Counted from the stretch's first letter, positions 36,106 to 46,634 are shown. The stretch is 64,000 nt of DNA from Methylophilus sp. TWE2 (GCF_001183865.1 NZ_CP012020.1:930001-994000), one strand, 5' to 3'. Numbers and translations: made by a program. The notes: generated from the sequence alone by a model not told the origin.

Positions 36106-37130
36106 TGTTGCGGCGCTGGTTTGAACGACAGTGGCAAACAACAGGCTGGGCGCAAGGCATTTTGCTGCCTTTGTGCTGGTTGTTTGCCTTGCTGGCAGCA
36201 GTGAGGCGTTGGGGCTACAAGGTTGGCCTGCTTTCGAGCCAGGCCTTGCCAGTGCCGGTGATTGTTGTGGGTAACCTTTCCGTAGGGGGTGTTGGTAAAA
36301 CCCCATTGGTGATTTACCTGGCTCAGCAATTAAAAGCAGCTGGATATACTCCTGGTGTGTTGAGCAGAGGCTACGGAGGAACACACACCGGAGAAGTCAT
36401 GCCAGATAGCCCGGCTGAGGTGTTTGGCGATGAACCGGTATTAATCACCAGGCGCAGTGGCTCCCCTGTTTGGGTAGATGTTTCAAGGGTGGCAGGCGGG
36501 GCAGCGTTAATAAAGGTGCATCCCGAGGTCAATGTATTGATTTGCGACGACGGTCTGCAACATTACGCCTTGCAGCGTGATATCGAAATCGCTGTCGTAC
36601 AACGGCCATTGGGGCTGGGAAATGGCAGGTTGTTACCTGCCGGGCCATTACGTGAGCCAATTGGCCGCTTAGAGCAGGTGGATATCGTGGTGGAAAGCGG
36701 TCAGTTACCGGTAGCGCTATCACATGCTGTGAGTTACCAACTCAAACTCAGAACGGAAGAGTGGATTTCTGTCTCTGACTTTAATAGTCAAACATCCACT
36801 GAAGTATTGCGTGATCAAACCCTGGTGGCCATGGCGGGCATAGGGCATCCACAGCGGTTTTTCGATGTATTGGAGGGCATGGGCTTGCAGGCAGAGCAAC
36901 GTCCACAGGCCGACCATTATGCTTACACGCAGGCTGATTTTGCTTCACTGCATGGAAAAACCATACTGATGACTGAGAAAGATGCCGTAAAATGTCAGCA
37001 TCTTCGATTAGACAATGCCTGGTTCTTGCGTGTGAGCGCTGAGCTTCAGTCTGTGGGCCATGATACGCCCCTGATCGCGCATGTCACAGGCTTGTTGCAA
37101 CAACGCAAAGGAAGTGAACATGAATCCTAA
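36105..37130 (+). CDS. lpxK: Tetraacyldisaccharide 4'-kinase
   Basis: Phosphorylates the 4' position of tetraacyldisaccharide-1-phosphate to make lipid IVA at the inner membrane. The 341-residue protein has an N-terminal hydrophobic segment, the P-loop-like [45 protein letters not shown] and the C-terminal MTEKDAVKC. The order msbA-lpxK-Trm112-kdsB is standard; it overlaps both neighbours. Confidence 0.96.
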   Translation: MLRRWFERQWQTTGWAQGILLPLCWLFALLAAVRRWGYKVGLLSSQALPVPVIVVGNLSVGGVGKTPLVIYLAQQLKAAGYTPGVLSRGYGGTHTGEVMPDSPAEVFGDEPVLITRRSGSPVWVDVSRVAGGAALIKVHPEVNVLICDDGLQHYALQRDIEIAVVQRPLGLGNGRLLPAGPLREPIGRLEQVDIVVESGQLPVALSHAVSYQLKLRTEEWISVSDFNSQTSTEVLRDQTLVAMAGIGHPQRFFDVLEGMGLQAEQRPQADHYAYTQADFASLHGKTILMTEKDAVKCQHLRLDNAWFLRVSAELQSVGHDTPLIAHVTGLLQQRKGSEHES

Positions 37131-37305
37131 ATTACTGGAAATTCTGGTGTGTCCGGTGACCAAAGGGCCGCTGGTATACGATAAGCAAAAGCAGGAACTG
37201 GTATCAAAAGCCGCACGCCTGGCTTATCCGGTACGCGACGGTATCCCGGTCATGCTGGAAGATGAAGCACGCCGACTTGAAGAACATGAATACAGTGAGT
37301 CATGA
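37120..37305 (+). CDS. Trm112-family zinc-ribbon-like protein (YcaR type)
   Basis: A 61-residue protein beginning [22 protein letters not shown], with [21 protein letters not shown], the classical short Trm112/UPF0434 form. Only one of the usual Cys residues of zinc-binding relatives is visible (LVCPVTK), as in YcaR. The ATG at 37120 has RBS AAGGAAGTG and lies inside the lpxK end; its stop overlaps kdsB. Confidence 0.92.
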   Translation: MNPKLLEILVCPVTKGPLVYDKQKQELVSKAARLAYPVRDGIPVMLEDEARRLEEHEYSES

Positions 37306-38042
37306 TGTTTAAAGTGGTTGTCCCCGCCCGTTTTGCCAGTACCCGTTTGCCGGGTAAACCGTTACTGGATATTGCAGGCAAACCCATGGTGATCCGGGTG
37401 GCTGAACAGGCTGCAAAAAGTCATGCGAATGAAGTGGTGATTGCAACTGATCATGAGGGTATCATGCAGGCAGCTCAGTCATATGGTGTTGCGAGTGTCA
37501 TGACGCGTACGGACCATGCCTCTGGTACCGATCGTATTGCTGAAGTGGTTGAGAAAATGGCTTGGCCAGATGACATGATCGTGGTGAATGTGCAAGGAGA
37601 TGAGCCGTTAATTGATCCGGTATTGATTAATGACGTTGCACAGACCCTCGCAAATGATGCACAAGCAGTTATGTCGACTGCCTGCCATCCCTTGCATACA
37701 TACGAAGCGTTTCAGAATCCAAATGTGGTTAAGGTGGTTTTGAATGCCAAACAGCAGGCCTTGTACTTCAGTCGCGCTGCGATTCCATTTCCACGCGACA
37801 GTGAGTATCGCGAGCAACGAGCGGCCCACCGTCATATAGGAATTTATGCCTATCGTGTCGGTTTTCTCAAGCAATATGCCAGTTTGCCGGTCACTGAATT
37901 AGAAAAGATTGAAAGCCTGGAACAGTTAAGGGTGCTATATCACGGTTATCAAATTGCGGTGACAGTGACGGCACATGCGCCTGCCAGCGGTGTGGATACA
38001 GCGGAGGATTTAGCCGTGGTGAGAGCAGTATTTGCCGGATAG
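37302..38042 (+). CDS. kdsB: 3-deoxy-manno-octulosonate cytidylyltransferase
   Basis: Activates Kdo as CMP-Kdo for LPS inner core assembly. The 246 residues show [25 protein letters not shown], the QGDEPLIDP metal/nucleotide motif, [12 protein letters not shown] and [19 protein letters not shown]. It overlaps the Trm112 gene by 4 bp and is the last gene of the LPS block. Confidence 0.97.
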   Translation: MMFKVVVPARFASTRLPGKPLLDIAGKPMVIRVAEQAAKSHANEVVIATDHEGIMQAAQSYGVASVMTRTDHASGTDRIAEVVEKMAWPDDMIVVNVQGDEPLIDPVLINDVAQTLANDAQAVMSTACHPLHTYEAFQNPNVVKVVLNAKQQALYFSRAAIPFPRDSEYREQRAAHRHIGIYAYRVGFLKQYASLPVTELEKIESLEQLRVLYHGYQIAVTVTAHAPASGVDTAEDLAVVRAVFAG

Positions 38043-38055
38043 TGCTTAATAAAAC

Positions 38056-38085
38056 AAAAAAGCCTCGCAAATAGCGAGGCTTTTT
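38056..38085. terminator. Bidirectional terminator after kdsB
   Basis: Stem AAAAAGCCTCGC / GCGAGGCTTTTT with loop AAATA. A and T runs on both flanks serve convergent kdsB (+) and the PEP-CTERM gene (-). Confidence 0.9.
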
Positions 38086-38104
38086 ATTGAAGCTTAACCA
38101 GAGA

Positions 38105-38608
38105 TTAGCTGTTTTTCTGGCGACGGAAAGCAATCACGCCCATCAAAGCTAAACCTACAAACATCATGCCGGAAGTTTCTGGTTCTGGCACTGGCACGGT
38201 GATTGGGTTGATGCTATATTGACCAGAGAACTGGCTGCCACCAATAAAATTGAACTGAAGCGTATATGTGCCGGCGGCCAAGTTCTTGAGATCAAAGGAA
38301 TAGCGTGTTATATCCGCATCACGCAAGGGGCGCGCAATAGGCGCCCAGTCAAAAGTATCCCATCTGTCACTAATCTCTTGGCCATTCTTGTATAAGCCAG
38401 AGTTATTGCTTTGCATGAAAGCTAAAATACCATCAGGGTTAACAAAACCGGTTAAATCAAAATCTGTTGCAGAGGTGAATGTTACTTTTGCCGTTCTGGC
38501 AGGACCTGTACCAGATAGGTCGTCGCCACTAAATGAGACAGTTGTAACTGCTGCGAAAGCAGAGGTGCTGGCTAACAGTGAAGCCGCGATGAAGAATTTT
38601 TTCAACAT
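38105..38608 (-). CDS. PEP-CTERM sorting-domain protein
   Basis: A 167-residue exported protein. A signal peptide (KKFFIAASLLASTSAFAAV) precedes a beta-rich domain with ILAFMQSNNSGLYKNGQEISD and FDLKNLAAGTYTLQFNF. The C terminus has the tripartite PEP-CTERM signal: PVPEPET, a hydrophobic helix (SGMMFVGLALMGVIAF) and RRQKN. Exosortase should cleave it, usually in connection with exopolysaccharide; no exosortase gene is in the window. Function of the ectodomain unknown. Confidence 0.88.
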   Translation of the reverse strand: MLKKFFIAASLLASTSAFAAVTTVSFSGDDLSGTGPARTAKVTFTSATDFDLTGFVNPDGILAFMQSNNSGLYKNGQEISDRWDTFDWAPIARPLRDADITRYSFDLKNLAAGTYTLQFNFIGGSQFSGQYSINPITVPVPEPETSGMMFVGLALMGVIAFRRQKNS

Positions 38609-38705
38609 ATTTTTCCCCGATGAATATTATTCAGAAGTTGCTGGGGGCGATTATGACAATCGGGGGGAATCGGGGAAATAGCCCCTTAGGGCCATTAAGG
38701 ACAGA

Positions 38706-39050
38706 TCAGTTCCTGAAGATAAAATAAACCGCACCCATCATGCACAATCCTGCCCATACATAATCCCATTTCAAGGGTTGGTGCATATACATGACAGCAA
38801 AAGGGACAAACATCACCAGAGTAATCACTTCTTGCAGGATTTTAAGTTGGGCCAGGTTGAGCTGCGTAAAGCCAATGCGGTTGGCGGGCACTTGCAGGCA
38901 ATATTCAATGAGGGCAATACCCCAGCTGGCAATAATGGCAATCCATAATGGTTTGTGATGCAGATCGCGCAGATGGCCATACCAGGCAAACAGCATAAAT
39001 AGGTTGGCTGCCGCTAATAACAAGACAGTTTTAATCAGTGTAAGGGACAT
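38706..39050 (-). CDS. DUF486/DMT-family small membrane protein
   Basis: A 114-residue protein with four hydrophobic helices, starting LTLIKTVLLLAAANLFMLFAWYGHL and ending WAGLCMMGAVYFIF. The pattern FAWYGHLR...PLWIAIIASWGIALIEYCLQVPANRIG is typical of DUF486 relatives of drug/metabolite transporters. The ATG at 39050 is used because a longer frame would run through the glnB-type terminator at 39062-39101. Substrate unknown. Confidence 0.85.
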   Translation of the reverse strand: MSLTLIKTVLLLAAANLFMLFAWYGHLRDLHHKPLWIAIIASWGIALIEYCLQVPANRIGFTQLNLAQLKILQEVITLVMFVPFAVMYMHQPLKWDYVWAGLCMMGAVYFIFRN

Positions 39051-39061
39051 GCTGAGGCCAT

Positions 39062-39101
39062 AAAAAAAGAAAACGGGTGGCGCGTCATCAGCAGCCACCC
39101 G
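39062..39101 (-). terminator. Rho-independent terminator after the PII gene
   Basis: On the minus strand the stem CGGGTGGC / GCCACCCG with a 12-nt loop is followed by a T-rich tract (TTTTCTTTTTTT). It lies 20 bp past the PII stop and separates it from the DUF486 gene. Confidence 0.85.
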
Positions 39102-39120
39102 GATATATCTATCATTATAT

Positions 39121-39513
<393 letters not shown>

Positions 39514-39526
39514 TCAAATGTCGCTT

Positions 39527-41128
39527 TTAAAATGCCAGGTTGCAGGTAATCGGGTAGCGGCGGTCTTTGCCAAACCCGCGCTCAGTAATGCGCACGCCGA
39601 CTGCTGCCTGCCTGCGCTTGTATTCGTTGCGGTCTATCAAGCGCGTAACGCGCTGAACGTCAGCACGGGAATAGCCAAGTTGGATAATCGCGTCAATGCT
39701 GAGATCTTTTTCAACATACGCTTCCATGATTGCGTCCAGGATTTCATAGGCTGGCAGGCTGTCCTGGTCAGTCTGGTTGGCACGTAATTCGGCGCTGGGC
39801 GCGCGGGTGATAATTCTTTCCGGGATCACAGGGCTGATCTGGTTGCGATAGGCAGCCAGGCGGTAAACCAGTGTTTTAGGGACATCTTTAATCAGCGCAA
39901 AACCACCGGCCATATCACCATACAGGGTGCTATAGCCGACAGCAGTTTCGGATTTGTTGCCGGTAGTGATCACCAGGCTGCCAAACTTGTTACTGATCGC
40001 CATCAACAGCATGCCGCGGATGCGTGCCTGCAAGTTTTCTTCAGTGGTATCAAACGATTTGCCAGCAAACTCGCCAGCCAGCGTGTCACAAAAGCCATCA
40101 AATAATGGCTTGATCGGCAGGACGCTGTATTCGACATCGATAACGCGTGCCATTTCCGCTGCATCATCGATACTGATGCCGGCTGTAAATTCCGAAGGCA
40201 TCATGACGGCCTTGACACGCTCTTTGCCCAATGCATCCACTGCGATTGCCAGTGTCAGTGCTGAATCTATGCCCCCAGAAAGGCCTAACACCACGCCGGG
40301 AAACTTGTTCTTGTTGACATAGTCCTGCAAGCCCAGGCACAGGGCTTTGTATACGGCAGCCTCGATGGGTAAAGGCGCCGCAATGTCAGCTGGCAGGGGT
40401 TGCGTGCCTGCGATGTCAAAATACCCCAGCTGCTCTTCAAACATCGGCAGTTCGTGCATCAACTCACCCTGGCTATTCATACTGAATGAAGCACCATCAA
40501 ATACCAGTTCGTCCTGTCCACCCACCATATTGGCATACACTATCGCTAACCCAGTTTCCTTGATGCGATCACGCAGTACCTGGTAACGCGTCTGCTGTTT
40601 ATGCATATGGTAGGGCGAGGCATTGATGGTCAGCAATACTTGAGCGTTCGCTTGCAGCGCTTGCAAGGCTGGCCCCGGCTCCCAACTATCGGCACAAATC
40701 AGTATGCCATAACGCACCCCCTGCCAATCAAACACCACAGGCAGGTCACCAGCCTCAAAATAACGCTCTTCATCAAACACACTGTAGTTAGGCAGGTGAT
40801 GTTTGTGGTAGGTCGCCTGGATTCTGCCAGAGTGAATCACAGAAGCTGCGTTGTACAGTTTGTTTCCGACTTTGTGTGGGTGACCTATGATCACCGCCAT
40901 CGCGGGGGGTAAGTATTGCTCCAGCCATTGCAATGCACGCTGGTTCGCGTCATGAAAGTCCTCCCTGAACAACAGATCTTCAGGCGGGTAGCCGCACAAG
41001 GAGAGCTCAGGAGTGAGCAGCAACTTTGCACCAGACTGACAGGCTTGATTGGCCAGTGATAGGATACGTTCTGCATTTTTCTGCATGGCACCGACCATGC
41101 AGTTCATTTGCGCAATTGCAAGTTTCAT
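39527..41128 (-). CDS. nadE: Glutamine-dependent NAD(+) synthase
   Basis: Final step of NAD synthesis, amidating nicotinate adenine dinucleotide with ammonia from glutamine. The 533-residue, two-domain protein has an N-terminal nitrilase-like glutaminase (Glu in LLTPELSLCGYPPEDLL, Lys in YHKHHLPNYSVFDEERYF, Cys in GILICADSWEPG) and a C-terminal synthetase with PP-loop VLGLSGGIDSALTLAIAVDALG. It is upstream of the PII gene on the same strand. Confidence 0.97.
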   Translation of the reverse strand: MKLAIAQMNCMVGAMQKNAERILSLANQACQSGAKLLLTPELSLCGYPPEDLLFREDFHDANQRALQWLEQYLPPAMAVIIGHPHKVGNKLYNAASVIHSGRIQATYHKHHLPNYSVFDEERYFEAGDLPVVFDWQGVRYGILICADSWEPGPALQALQANAQVLLTINASPYHMHKQQTRYQVLRDRIKETGLAIVYANMVGGQDELVFDGASFSMNSQGELMHELPMFEEQLGYFDIAGTQPLPADIAAPLPIEAAVYKALCLGLQDYVNKNKFPGVVLGLSGGIDSALTLAIAVDALGKERVKAVMMPSEFTAGISIDDAAEMARVIDVEYSVLPIKPLFDGFCDTLAGEFAGKSFDTTEENLQARIRGMLLMAISNKFGSLVITTGNKSETAVGYSTLYGDMAGGFALIKDVPKTLVYRLAAYRNQISPVIPERIITRAPSAELRANQTDQDSLPAYEILDAIMEAYVEKDLSIDAIIQLGYSRADVQRVTRLIDRNEYKRRQAAVGVRITERGFGKDRRYPITCNLAF

Positions 41129-41168
41129 GGTGTTCTAATCTGGTGCCCTAATTAAGTGCTGATGAGGC

Positions 41169-42224
41169 TTAGTATTTGCCGCCAGCGGCCTTGATCAACT
41201 CTACCATGGCGGGATTTTGGCCTTTGAGCGCGTAAACATACGCGGTTAAGCCATATTGATCACGGGTTTTGACATTGGCCCCATGTTCCAACAGCAGGCC
41301 CGCCATTTCCGGAGCGTTGTTGCTGACAGCCATGTGTAGTAACGGCGTGCCCTCACTGTCTTTATGATTGACATCGGCTTTGTGTTCCAACAGGGCTTTG
41401 GCGACTTCGGCCTGGTTTTTCTCAACCGCCCAGGTGAGCGCCGTCCATTCATGTTCGTCTTCTTCATCTACTTTGGCGCCGTGTTCAACCAGGTATATCA
41501 CCGCAGGTGTATGACCTTCTCTGGCGGCAATCATCAATGCTGTGGTGCCCAGTTTATCTTTCAGGTTGGCGTCTGCACCATGTGTGAGTATCGTGGTGAT
41601 GGTAGGCACATCCCCACTTTTCGCGGCATACATCAGCACCGTTTTACCATCGGAAGCGCGTATATTGGCATCAAATCCACTTGCAATGACCAAGCCGACC
41701 ACTTCACTATATCCTGAAGTGGCGGCAAGTCCCAGTGCGCTCCAGCCCGCAGGGTCTCGCACTTTTACGTCTGCGCCTTTTTCGAGCAAGACTTTCACGG
41801 CATCAAGATTGTTTTTCTTGGCTGCAAACATCAGTGCAGTCCAGCCGCCCTGATCCCTGGCGTTGATATCAGCTCCGTGTGTCAGTAACTCACGGATGAC
41901 TTCTGCCTGATTTTTGCGGGCCGCATACATAATCGGGGTGATTTTTTCGGTATCGGTCACGTTAGGGTTGGCGCCACTTTTAAGCAAGGCGCGGACAGTG
42001 GCAATGTCGCCTTTGGAAGCGGCAATCAGCAGATAAGAAACGTCGGCACTGGTATCAAGCGGGGGCACCTCCATCGCTGATTTGTCTATGATCGGACTAT
42101 CAGGCGCTGGTTTGCTTTTGTTTTTGCTGGCAGCATGAGCGCTCAGGCAAAGCCCCAGTAACAGCATGCTACCGCACAGCAGCAGGCTGAGCCGGTATGT
42201 CATCGTCTGGGGAATATGCTTCAT
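41169..42224 (-). CDS. Secreted ankyrin-repeat protein
   Basis: A 351-residue protein with a signal peptide (YRLSLLLCGSMLLLGLCLSAHAA), then about eight ankyrin repeats from ~60 to the end (e.g. ITPIMYAARKNQAEVIRELLTHGADINARD, GWTALMFAAKKNNLDAVKVLLEKGADVKVRD). It is likely a periplasmic protein-interaction module. It is separated from sucD by 17 bp on the same strand and may be cotranscribed with sucCD. Partner unknown. Confidence 0.88.
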   Translation of the reverse strand: MKHIPQTMTYRLSLLLCGSMLLLGLCLSAHAASKNKSKPAPDSPIIDKSAMEVPPLDTSADVSYLLIAASKGDIATVRALLKSGANPNVTDTEKITPIMYAARKNQAEVIRELLTHGADINARDQGGWTALMFAAKKNNLDAVKVLLEKGADVKVRDPAGWSALGLAATSGYSEVVGLVIASGFDANIRASDGKTVLMYAAKSGDVPTITTILTHGADANLKDKLGTTALMIAAREGHTPAVIYLVEHGAKVDEEDEHEWTALTWAVEKNQAEVAKALLEHKADVNHKDSEGTPLLHMAVSNNAPEMAGLLLEHGANVKTRDQYGLTAYVYALKGQNPAMVELIKAAGGKY

Positions 42225-42241
42225 GCTATCTCCTGTAAAGG

Positions 42242-43123
42242 TTATTTTCTGGCACGTTGAATCGCTGCCAGGACTGCCTGGCCCAGGCCCGCTGGGGAGT
42301 CAGCGACAACACAGCCTGCAGATTCCAAGGCGGCAATTTTGTCTTCCGCTTTCCCTGACCCACCTGAAATAATCGCGCCCGCATGACCCATGCGTTTGCC
42401 TTTTGGTGCGGTCAGGCCTGCGATATACGCTGCTACAGGTTTGGTCACATGATGCTTGATAAAGTCTGCTGCGGCCTCTTCATCGCTGCCGCCGATTTCA
42501 CCCACCATGATAATCGCTTCTGTTTCAGGGTCTTTCTGAAAGAGTTCCAGGCACTCGATAAAGTTCAGGCCTTTGATCGGGTCGCCGCCAATGCCGACAC
42601 AAGTTGTTTGACCCAAACCTAGCGCAGTGGTTTGATGCACGGCTTCATATGTCAATGTGCCGGAGCGGGACACGACGCCCACCTTGCCACGTTGATGGAT
42701 AAAGCCAGGCATGATGCCAATCTTGCATTCATCCGGCGTAATCACGCCTGGGCAATTAGGGCCAATGAGTTTGGTGCCATTAGCGCGCAAAGCCGCTTTC
42801 ACATTCAGCATATCCAGGGCGGGGATACCCTCGGTAATGCACACGATGAGTTCAATGCCTGCGTCAGCAGCTTCCAAAATGGAATCGGCCGCAAACGGTG
42901 GTGGTACATAAATTACGCTGGCATTGGCTTGTGTTTCTTTCACCGCTTCACGCATGGTATTAAACACAGGCAGGTTCAAATGTTGCTGACCACCTTTACC
43001 CGGTGTCACGCCGCCAACCATTTTAGTGCCGTATGCCAGTGCCTGTTCAGAGTGAAATGTGCCTTGTTTGCCGGTAAAACCCTGGCACAATACTTTGGTA
43101 TTTTTATCAACTAAAATCGCCAT
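42242..43123 (-). CDS. sucD: Succinyl-CoA synthetase alpha subunit
   Basis: TCA-cycle enzyme subunit carrying CoA-binding and the phosphohistidine. The 293 residues show [65 protein letters not shown] and the active His in [15 protein letters not shown]. It follows sucC with a 2-bp gap. Confidence 0.97.
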   Translation of the reverse strand: MAILVDKNTKVLCQGFTGKQGTFHSEQALAYGTKMVGGVTPGKGGQQHLNLPVFNTMREAVKETQANASVIYVPPPFAADSILEAADAGIELIVCITEGIPALDMLNVKAALRANGTKLIGPNCPGVITPDECKIGIMPGFIHQRGKVGVVSRSGTLTYEAVHQTTALGLGQTTCVGIGGDPIKGLNFIECLELFQKDPETEAIIMVGEIGGSDEEAAADFIKHHVTKPVAAYIAGLTAPKGKRMGHAGAIISGGSGKAEDKIAALESAGCVVADSPAGLGQAVLAAIQRARK

Positions 43124-43125
43124 GA

Positions 43126-44295
43126 CTACACACCCTTACTGACTGCTTGAACCGCTTGCTGGGCAGCGTCAGTCAACCCTTCGGCAGAAATAATATTCAA
43201 ACCGCTGTCGCGCAACATTTGCTTGCCCAGCTCCACGTTAGTGCCTTCAAGGCGGACGACGACAGGAATCGTCATGCCGACTTCTTTCACTGCCGTAATG
43301 ATGCCGGTAGCAATAATGTCGCAGCGCATGATGCCGCCAAAAATATTGACCAAAATCGCTTTCACATTGTTGTCAGACAAAATAATCTTGAACGCCTTGG
43401 TCACGGTCTCGGCCGTGGCACCACCGCCTACATCGAGAAAGTTTGCAGGCATGCCGCCGTGCAGCTTGATCAGATCCATGGTCGCCATCGCCAAACCGGC
43501 ACCGTTGACCATACAGCCAATGTTGCCGTTTAAGGCAATGTAATTGAGGCCACTATGATGGGCTTCGGCTTCTTTGGCATCGTCCTGTGACCAGTCACGG
43601 ATTTCAGCAAATGGTTTCTGGCGATACAAGGCGTTATCATCGACGATCATTTTGCAATCCAGCGCCACCAGTTTGCCGTCGGTTGTGACAATCAGCGGAT
43701 TGATCTCAAGTAAAGATAAGTCGTTGTCTTTAAACAGCTTATAGAGACCCTTGGCCAATTTGGTAAACGCGCCAATCTGGTCGCCACTCAGCCCCAAGCC
43801 AAACGCCAGGTTGCGTGCCTGATAATCGACCAAACCATTCAATGGGTCACAGACTTCTTGCAGAATCTTTTCCGGTTGGGTGGCTGCGATCTCTTCAATG
43901 TCCATGCCGCCCGCGCTGGAGGCAACCATCACCACGCGTTCCAGCGTGCGGTCTACCAGCATCGAGAGATAGAGTTCACGCGCAATCGGCAGCGTTTGTT
44001 CTACCAGCACCTGGTGGACAGGCTGGCCATCAGGCGCATTCTGGTAAGTGACCAAATGCTTGCCTAGTAAACCACCGGCAACGGTTTGCGCTTCGAGGGC
44101 AGACTTGGCGACTTTCACGCCGCCTGCCTTGCCACGGCCGCCAGCATGCACTTGCGCCTTCACTACCCAGGCTTCGCCACCCAGCTCTTTGGTGGCGGCA
44201 GCTGCAGCTTCTTCAGATTGAACGACCAGACCGGTCGGGGTTGCCAAACCATACTTTTGCAGTAAGTGTTTGGCCTGGTATTCGTGCAGATTCAT
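43126..44295 (-). CDS. sucC: Succinyl-CoA synthetase beta subunit
   Basis: ATP-grasp subunit of succinyl-CoA synthetase (389 residues): [68 protein letters not shown] and [11 protein letters not shown]. Features match SucC; malate thiokinase is related, but no serine-cycle genes are near. It heads the sucC-sucD pair. Confidence 0.97.
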   Translation of the reverse strand: MNLHEYQAKHLLQKYGLATPTGLVVQSEEAAAAATKELGGEAWVVKAQVHAGGRGKAGGVKVAKSALEAQTVAGGLLGKHLVTYQNAPDGQPVHQVLVEQTLPIARELYLSMLVDRTLERVVMVASSAGGMDIEEIAATQPEKILQEVCDPLNGLVDYQARNLAFGLGLSGDQIGAFTKLAKGLYKLFKDNDLSLLEINPLIVTTDGKLVALDCKMIVDDNALYRQKPFAEIRDWSQDDAKEAEAHHSGLNYIALNGNIGCMVNGAGLAMATMDLIKLHGGMPANFLDVGGGATAETVTKAFKIILSDNNVKAILVNIFGGIMRCDIIATGIITAVKEVGMTIPVVVRLEGTNVELGKQMLRDSGLNIISAEGLTDAAQQAVQAVSKGV

Positions 44296-44362
44296 GAAAG
44301 TTTTGTGGTTTTAATAGTTAAGCCTCTATTTTCGCGCAAATACCCTGCCAAGGCTAGACGGC

Positions 44363-44391
44363 AAACAAAAAAACCGCATGTGGATGCGGTT
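44363..44391 (-). terminator. Rho-independent terminator after the membrane cytochrome gene
   Basis: On the minus strand, AACCGCAT-CCAC-ATGCGGTT is followed by TTTTTGTTT. It lies between the cytochrome gene and sucC, so the two are separate units. Confidence 0.85.
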
Positions 44392-44421
44392 CTTTAAATC
44401 ATTTAACGCAAGCCCTGATAT

Positions 44422-45192
44422 TTAAATATCCTGTTCCCAGGCATTACCATATATCTTGCCATTGCGTGACAACACCAGCATCTGGTACATGCTGACCACC
44501 CACATGTAGCTGGAGGCCAGACTGTAACCAATACCGCCGATAATGGTGAGCCAGGCAAAATGTGGTGAAAGTTTGGTCAGCCACCATGACATCACATCGA
44601 CAATCAGGAATGCAAATGGAAACCCAATTGCGATAATTTTTGCGGTTTTGGGCACATTGACCGCAAAGCTGAAAATCAGGCCAATAAAGAAAAAGATAAA
44701 ACTGATGCCAAACAAGTGGATATGAGAAACACGTGTCAGGCCGCTAATCGTCGCACCCTCATTCACCTCGGCTCGCGCTTTCACTTCATCGTAGTTGTTA
44801 AAGTTTGGGATGCCAGGAATATTGCTGTGGCACATCACGCAATGCTGCGCAAATACCTGCTTAAAATGAGATTCCCACTGGTCTTGTGGTGCGCCTAATT
44901 GTGCCCATTTGATAATGTCCTGGCGTACTTCCAGTGGTGCTTTGTCGGACATGGAACCATTGAGCTTGCTGGCGAGTTTGGTGCCGCTGCGGTCACCGTA
45001 GTAGCTATAAACAATGTCATTCACGGATAAGCCAAACTTACCGTCTGCCATGCCATGCGTGAGCATGATTTGCAAACCCGCCATGCATAGCCCCACACCG
45101 ATCACCAGCAGGTAACCGATAAATAAGGCTTTGAGCGGTAAGGGCAAATTTGGCAAGTTAAGCCATGGCAGCGTTTGTGAATCTTGTTTCAT
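44422..45192 (-). CDS. Membrane-bound c-type cytochrome-like protein
   Basis: A 256-residue protein with one N-terminal helix (~22-48), a periplasmic segment containing one heme c motif CVMCH (residues 118-122, QHCVMCHSNIPGIPNF), and four C-terminal helices (~160-250) with conserved His (SHIHLFGISFIFFFIGLIF). It looks like a redox membrane protein with one covalent heme and possibly bound b-type heme. I recall homologues of this type in betaproteobacteria, some carrying misleading names. Partner and substrate unknown. It stands alone, divergent from serB. Confidence 0.75.
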   Translation of the reverse strand: MKQDSQTLPWLNLPNLPLPLKALFIGYLLVIGVGLCMAGLQIMLTHGMADGKFGLSVNDIVYSYYGDRSGTKLASKLNGSMSDKAPLEVRQDIIKWAQLGAPQDQWESHFKQVFAQHCVMCHSNIPGIPNFNNYDEVKARAEVNEGATISGLTRVSHIHLFGISFIFFFIGLIFSFAVNVPKTAKIIAIGFPFAFLIVDVMSWWLTKLSPHFAWLTIIGGIGYSLASSYMWVVSMYQMLVLSRNGKIYGNAWEQDI

Positions 45193-45301
45193 ACATTCCC
45201 CGGGGTTTTAAGTTTGCTTTAAGAATAACACTGCTCATGACAATTCAAAAATAGAAAAAATCCCTAAAAACAGCCTGTACTCAGCGTTTGAGTGGGCAGC
45301 T

Positions 45302-45309
45302 GGTATAAT
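45302..45309 (+). promoter_or_regulatory. Extended -10 promoter of serB
   Basis: TGGTATAAT (45301-45309) contains a consensus -10 with the extended TG element, 31 bp before the serB ATG. A recognisable -35 is lacking, as often with extended -10 promoters. Confidence 0.6.
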
Positions 45310-45339
45310 CGCACTTTTGTTTGATGAACGATTTTTATC

Positions 45340-46179
45340 ATGCGTTTAGTGGTTCAAGGCCCTGCCATCAGCATGGCGCATTTGTCTCATATCCATGGAT
45401 TGGTTGGCGGACACACCCAATTCATGCAAGTGGCTCAGCATGCCTACTACCTGCCTGTGGCGGAAGGGGACTACATTGATGTAAAAACCTTTTGTGCCAG
45501 CCAGCAGATCGATTGCGCGCTGGTGCAAGATGCCCACCGTTTGCAGAAAATGGGCTTATGCGTGATGGATATGGATTCGACCTTGATTGCCATTGAGTGC
45601 ATAGACGAAATTGCTGACATGATGGGCCTTAAACCACAGGTGGCTGAAATTACCGAAGCCGCCATGCGTGGCGAGTTGGACTTTGCTGCTAGCTTGCGCA
45701 AACGGGTGGCGTTGCTCAAAGGTCTGCCGGAGTCGGCACTGCAACGCGTGATCGAAGAACGCCTGACGTTTAATCCTGGTGCACAGGAATGGATCAATGC
45801 CTGCAAGCAGCATGGCATTAAAACCATGTTGGTATCTGGCGGATTTACCTTTTTTGCCGATTATGTCAAAAATACCCTGGGCCTGGATTATGCTGTCTCC
45901 AATACACTGGAAATCGTGGATGGCAAACTCACCGGCCAGATAGTGGGTGATATTGTTGATGCCCAGCGTAAAGCTGATGAGCTGATGAAATTGCGCGATC
46001 AGTTAGGTCTGGCTGCTGCGCAGACGATTGCGATTGGGGATGGCGCCAATGACCTCAAAATGATGGCGGTGGCTGCGGTAGGGGTAGCTTATCACGCCAA
46101 ACCGGTGGTGCAGGAGCAGGCGATGTATGCCCTGAATGTGGTGGGTCTGGATGGGGTGGCGAATCTGCTGACAGTGTAA
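45340..46179 (+). CDS. serB: Phosphoserine phosphatase
   Basis: HAD enzyme releasing serine from phosphoserine. The 279-residue protein has an N-terminal regulatory region (~1-70) and a catalytic domain with DMDSTLIAIECIDEIADMMG (DxDxT), MLVSGGFTFFADYV, a conserved Lys in DAQRKADELM, and GDGANDLKMM. In organisms assimilating C1 units, serine synthesis is central, but no pathway neighbour is adjacent. Confidence 0.96.
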   Translation: MRLVVQGPAISMAHLSHIHGLVGGHTQFMQVAQHAYYLPVAEGDYIDVKTFCASQQIDCALVQDAHRLQKMGLCVMDMDSTLIAIECIDEIADMMGLKPQVAEITEAAMRGELDFAASLRKRVALLKGLPESALQRVIEERLTFNPGAQEWINACKQHGIKTMLVSGGFTFFADYVKNTLGLDYAVSNTLEIVDGKLTGQIVGDIVDAQRKADELMKLRDQLGLAAAQTIAIGDGANDLKMMAVAAVGVAYHAKPVVQEQAMYALNVVGLDGVANLLTV

Positions 46180-46259
46180 AGAGACGTAATCATTGCCTGT
46201 GTAGCGATTGTTAACATCGATGGAGGCATTAATAAATATTTGATTTATTTTGGATTTTT

Positions 46260-46427
46260 TGAAAATAACATTTGCTATTGTGGTGCATAAGGCGCATAGT
46301 GCCCATACGCGACGTTCAAGCATTGTTGTTTTCACTGGTGGTATCTTCTGGGTCTCTCGTTAATCCTGCTTACTTGTACCTCGCCCTTCAAGGGTTTTCC
46401 CTTTCATTTTTTACAAAGGAATTAAAT
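46260..46427 (+). promoter_or_regulatory. Long 5' leader of the cold-shock gene
   Basis: About 250 bp separate serB and the csp start. The last ~160 bp hold no reading frame of their own and include CCCTTCAAGGGTTTTCCC, which can form a hairpin just ahead of the RBS (AAAGGA, 46415-46420). Cold-shock mRNAs typically carry such a long leader that refolds at low temperature; the thermosensor role is inferred from the family. Confidence 0.4.
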
Positions 46428-46634
46428 ATGGCTACAGGTATTGTCAAATGGTTTAACGATGCAAAAGGTTTTGGTTTTATTACTCCGGATCAAGGTGGTG
46501 AAGACTTGTTTGCACATTTTTCTGCGATTCAATCAGTCGGGTTTAAAAGCCTGGCAGACAATCAGCGCGTTTCTTATGAAGAAACCACAGGACCTAAAGG
46601 CAAGCAAGCTTCTGCGATTCAAGTCATTGCTTAG
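46428..46634 (+). CDS. Cold-shock protein (CspA family)
   Basis: A 68-residue single-stranded nucleic acid binding protein: [21 protein letters not shown] with RNP1 KGFGFI and RNP2 DLFAHF. The ATG at 46428 has RBS AAAGGA; an in-frame start at 46272 would add an unrelated extension and is rejected. A terminator separates it from infA. Confidence 0.97.
   Translation: MATGIVKWFNDAKGFGFITPDQGGEDLFAHFSAIQSVGFKSLADNQRVSYEETTGPKGKQASAIQVIA

Noticed and set aside
43126..44295. Malate thiokinase (serine cycle) instead of SucC
   Set aside because: Sequence motifs are those of SucC, and no serine-cycle genes accompany it.
46272..46427. N-terminal extension of the cold-shock protein
   Set aside because: The Csp family starts at [10 protein letters not shown], the RBS sits before 46428, and the upstream region fits an untranslated leader.
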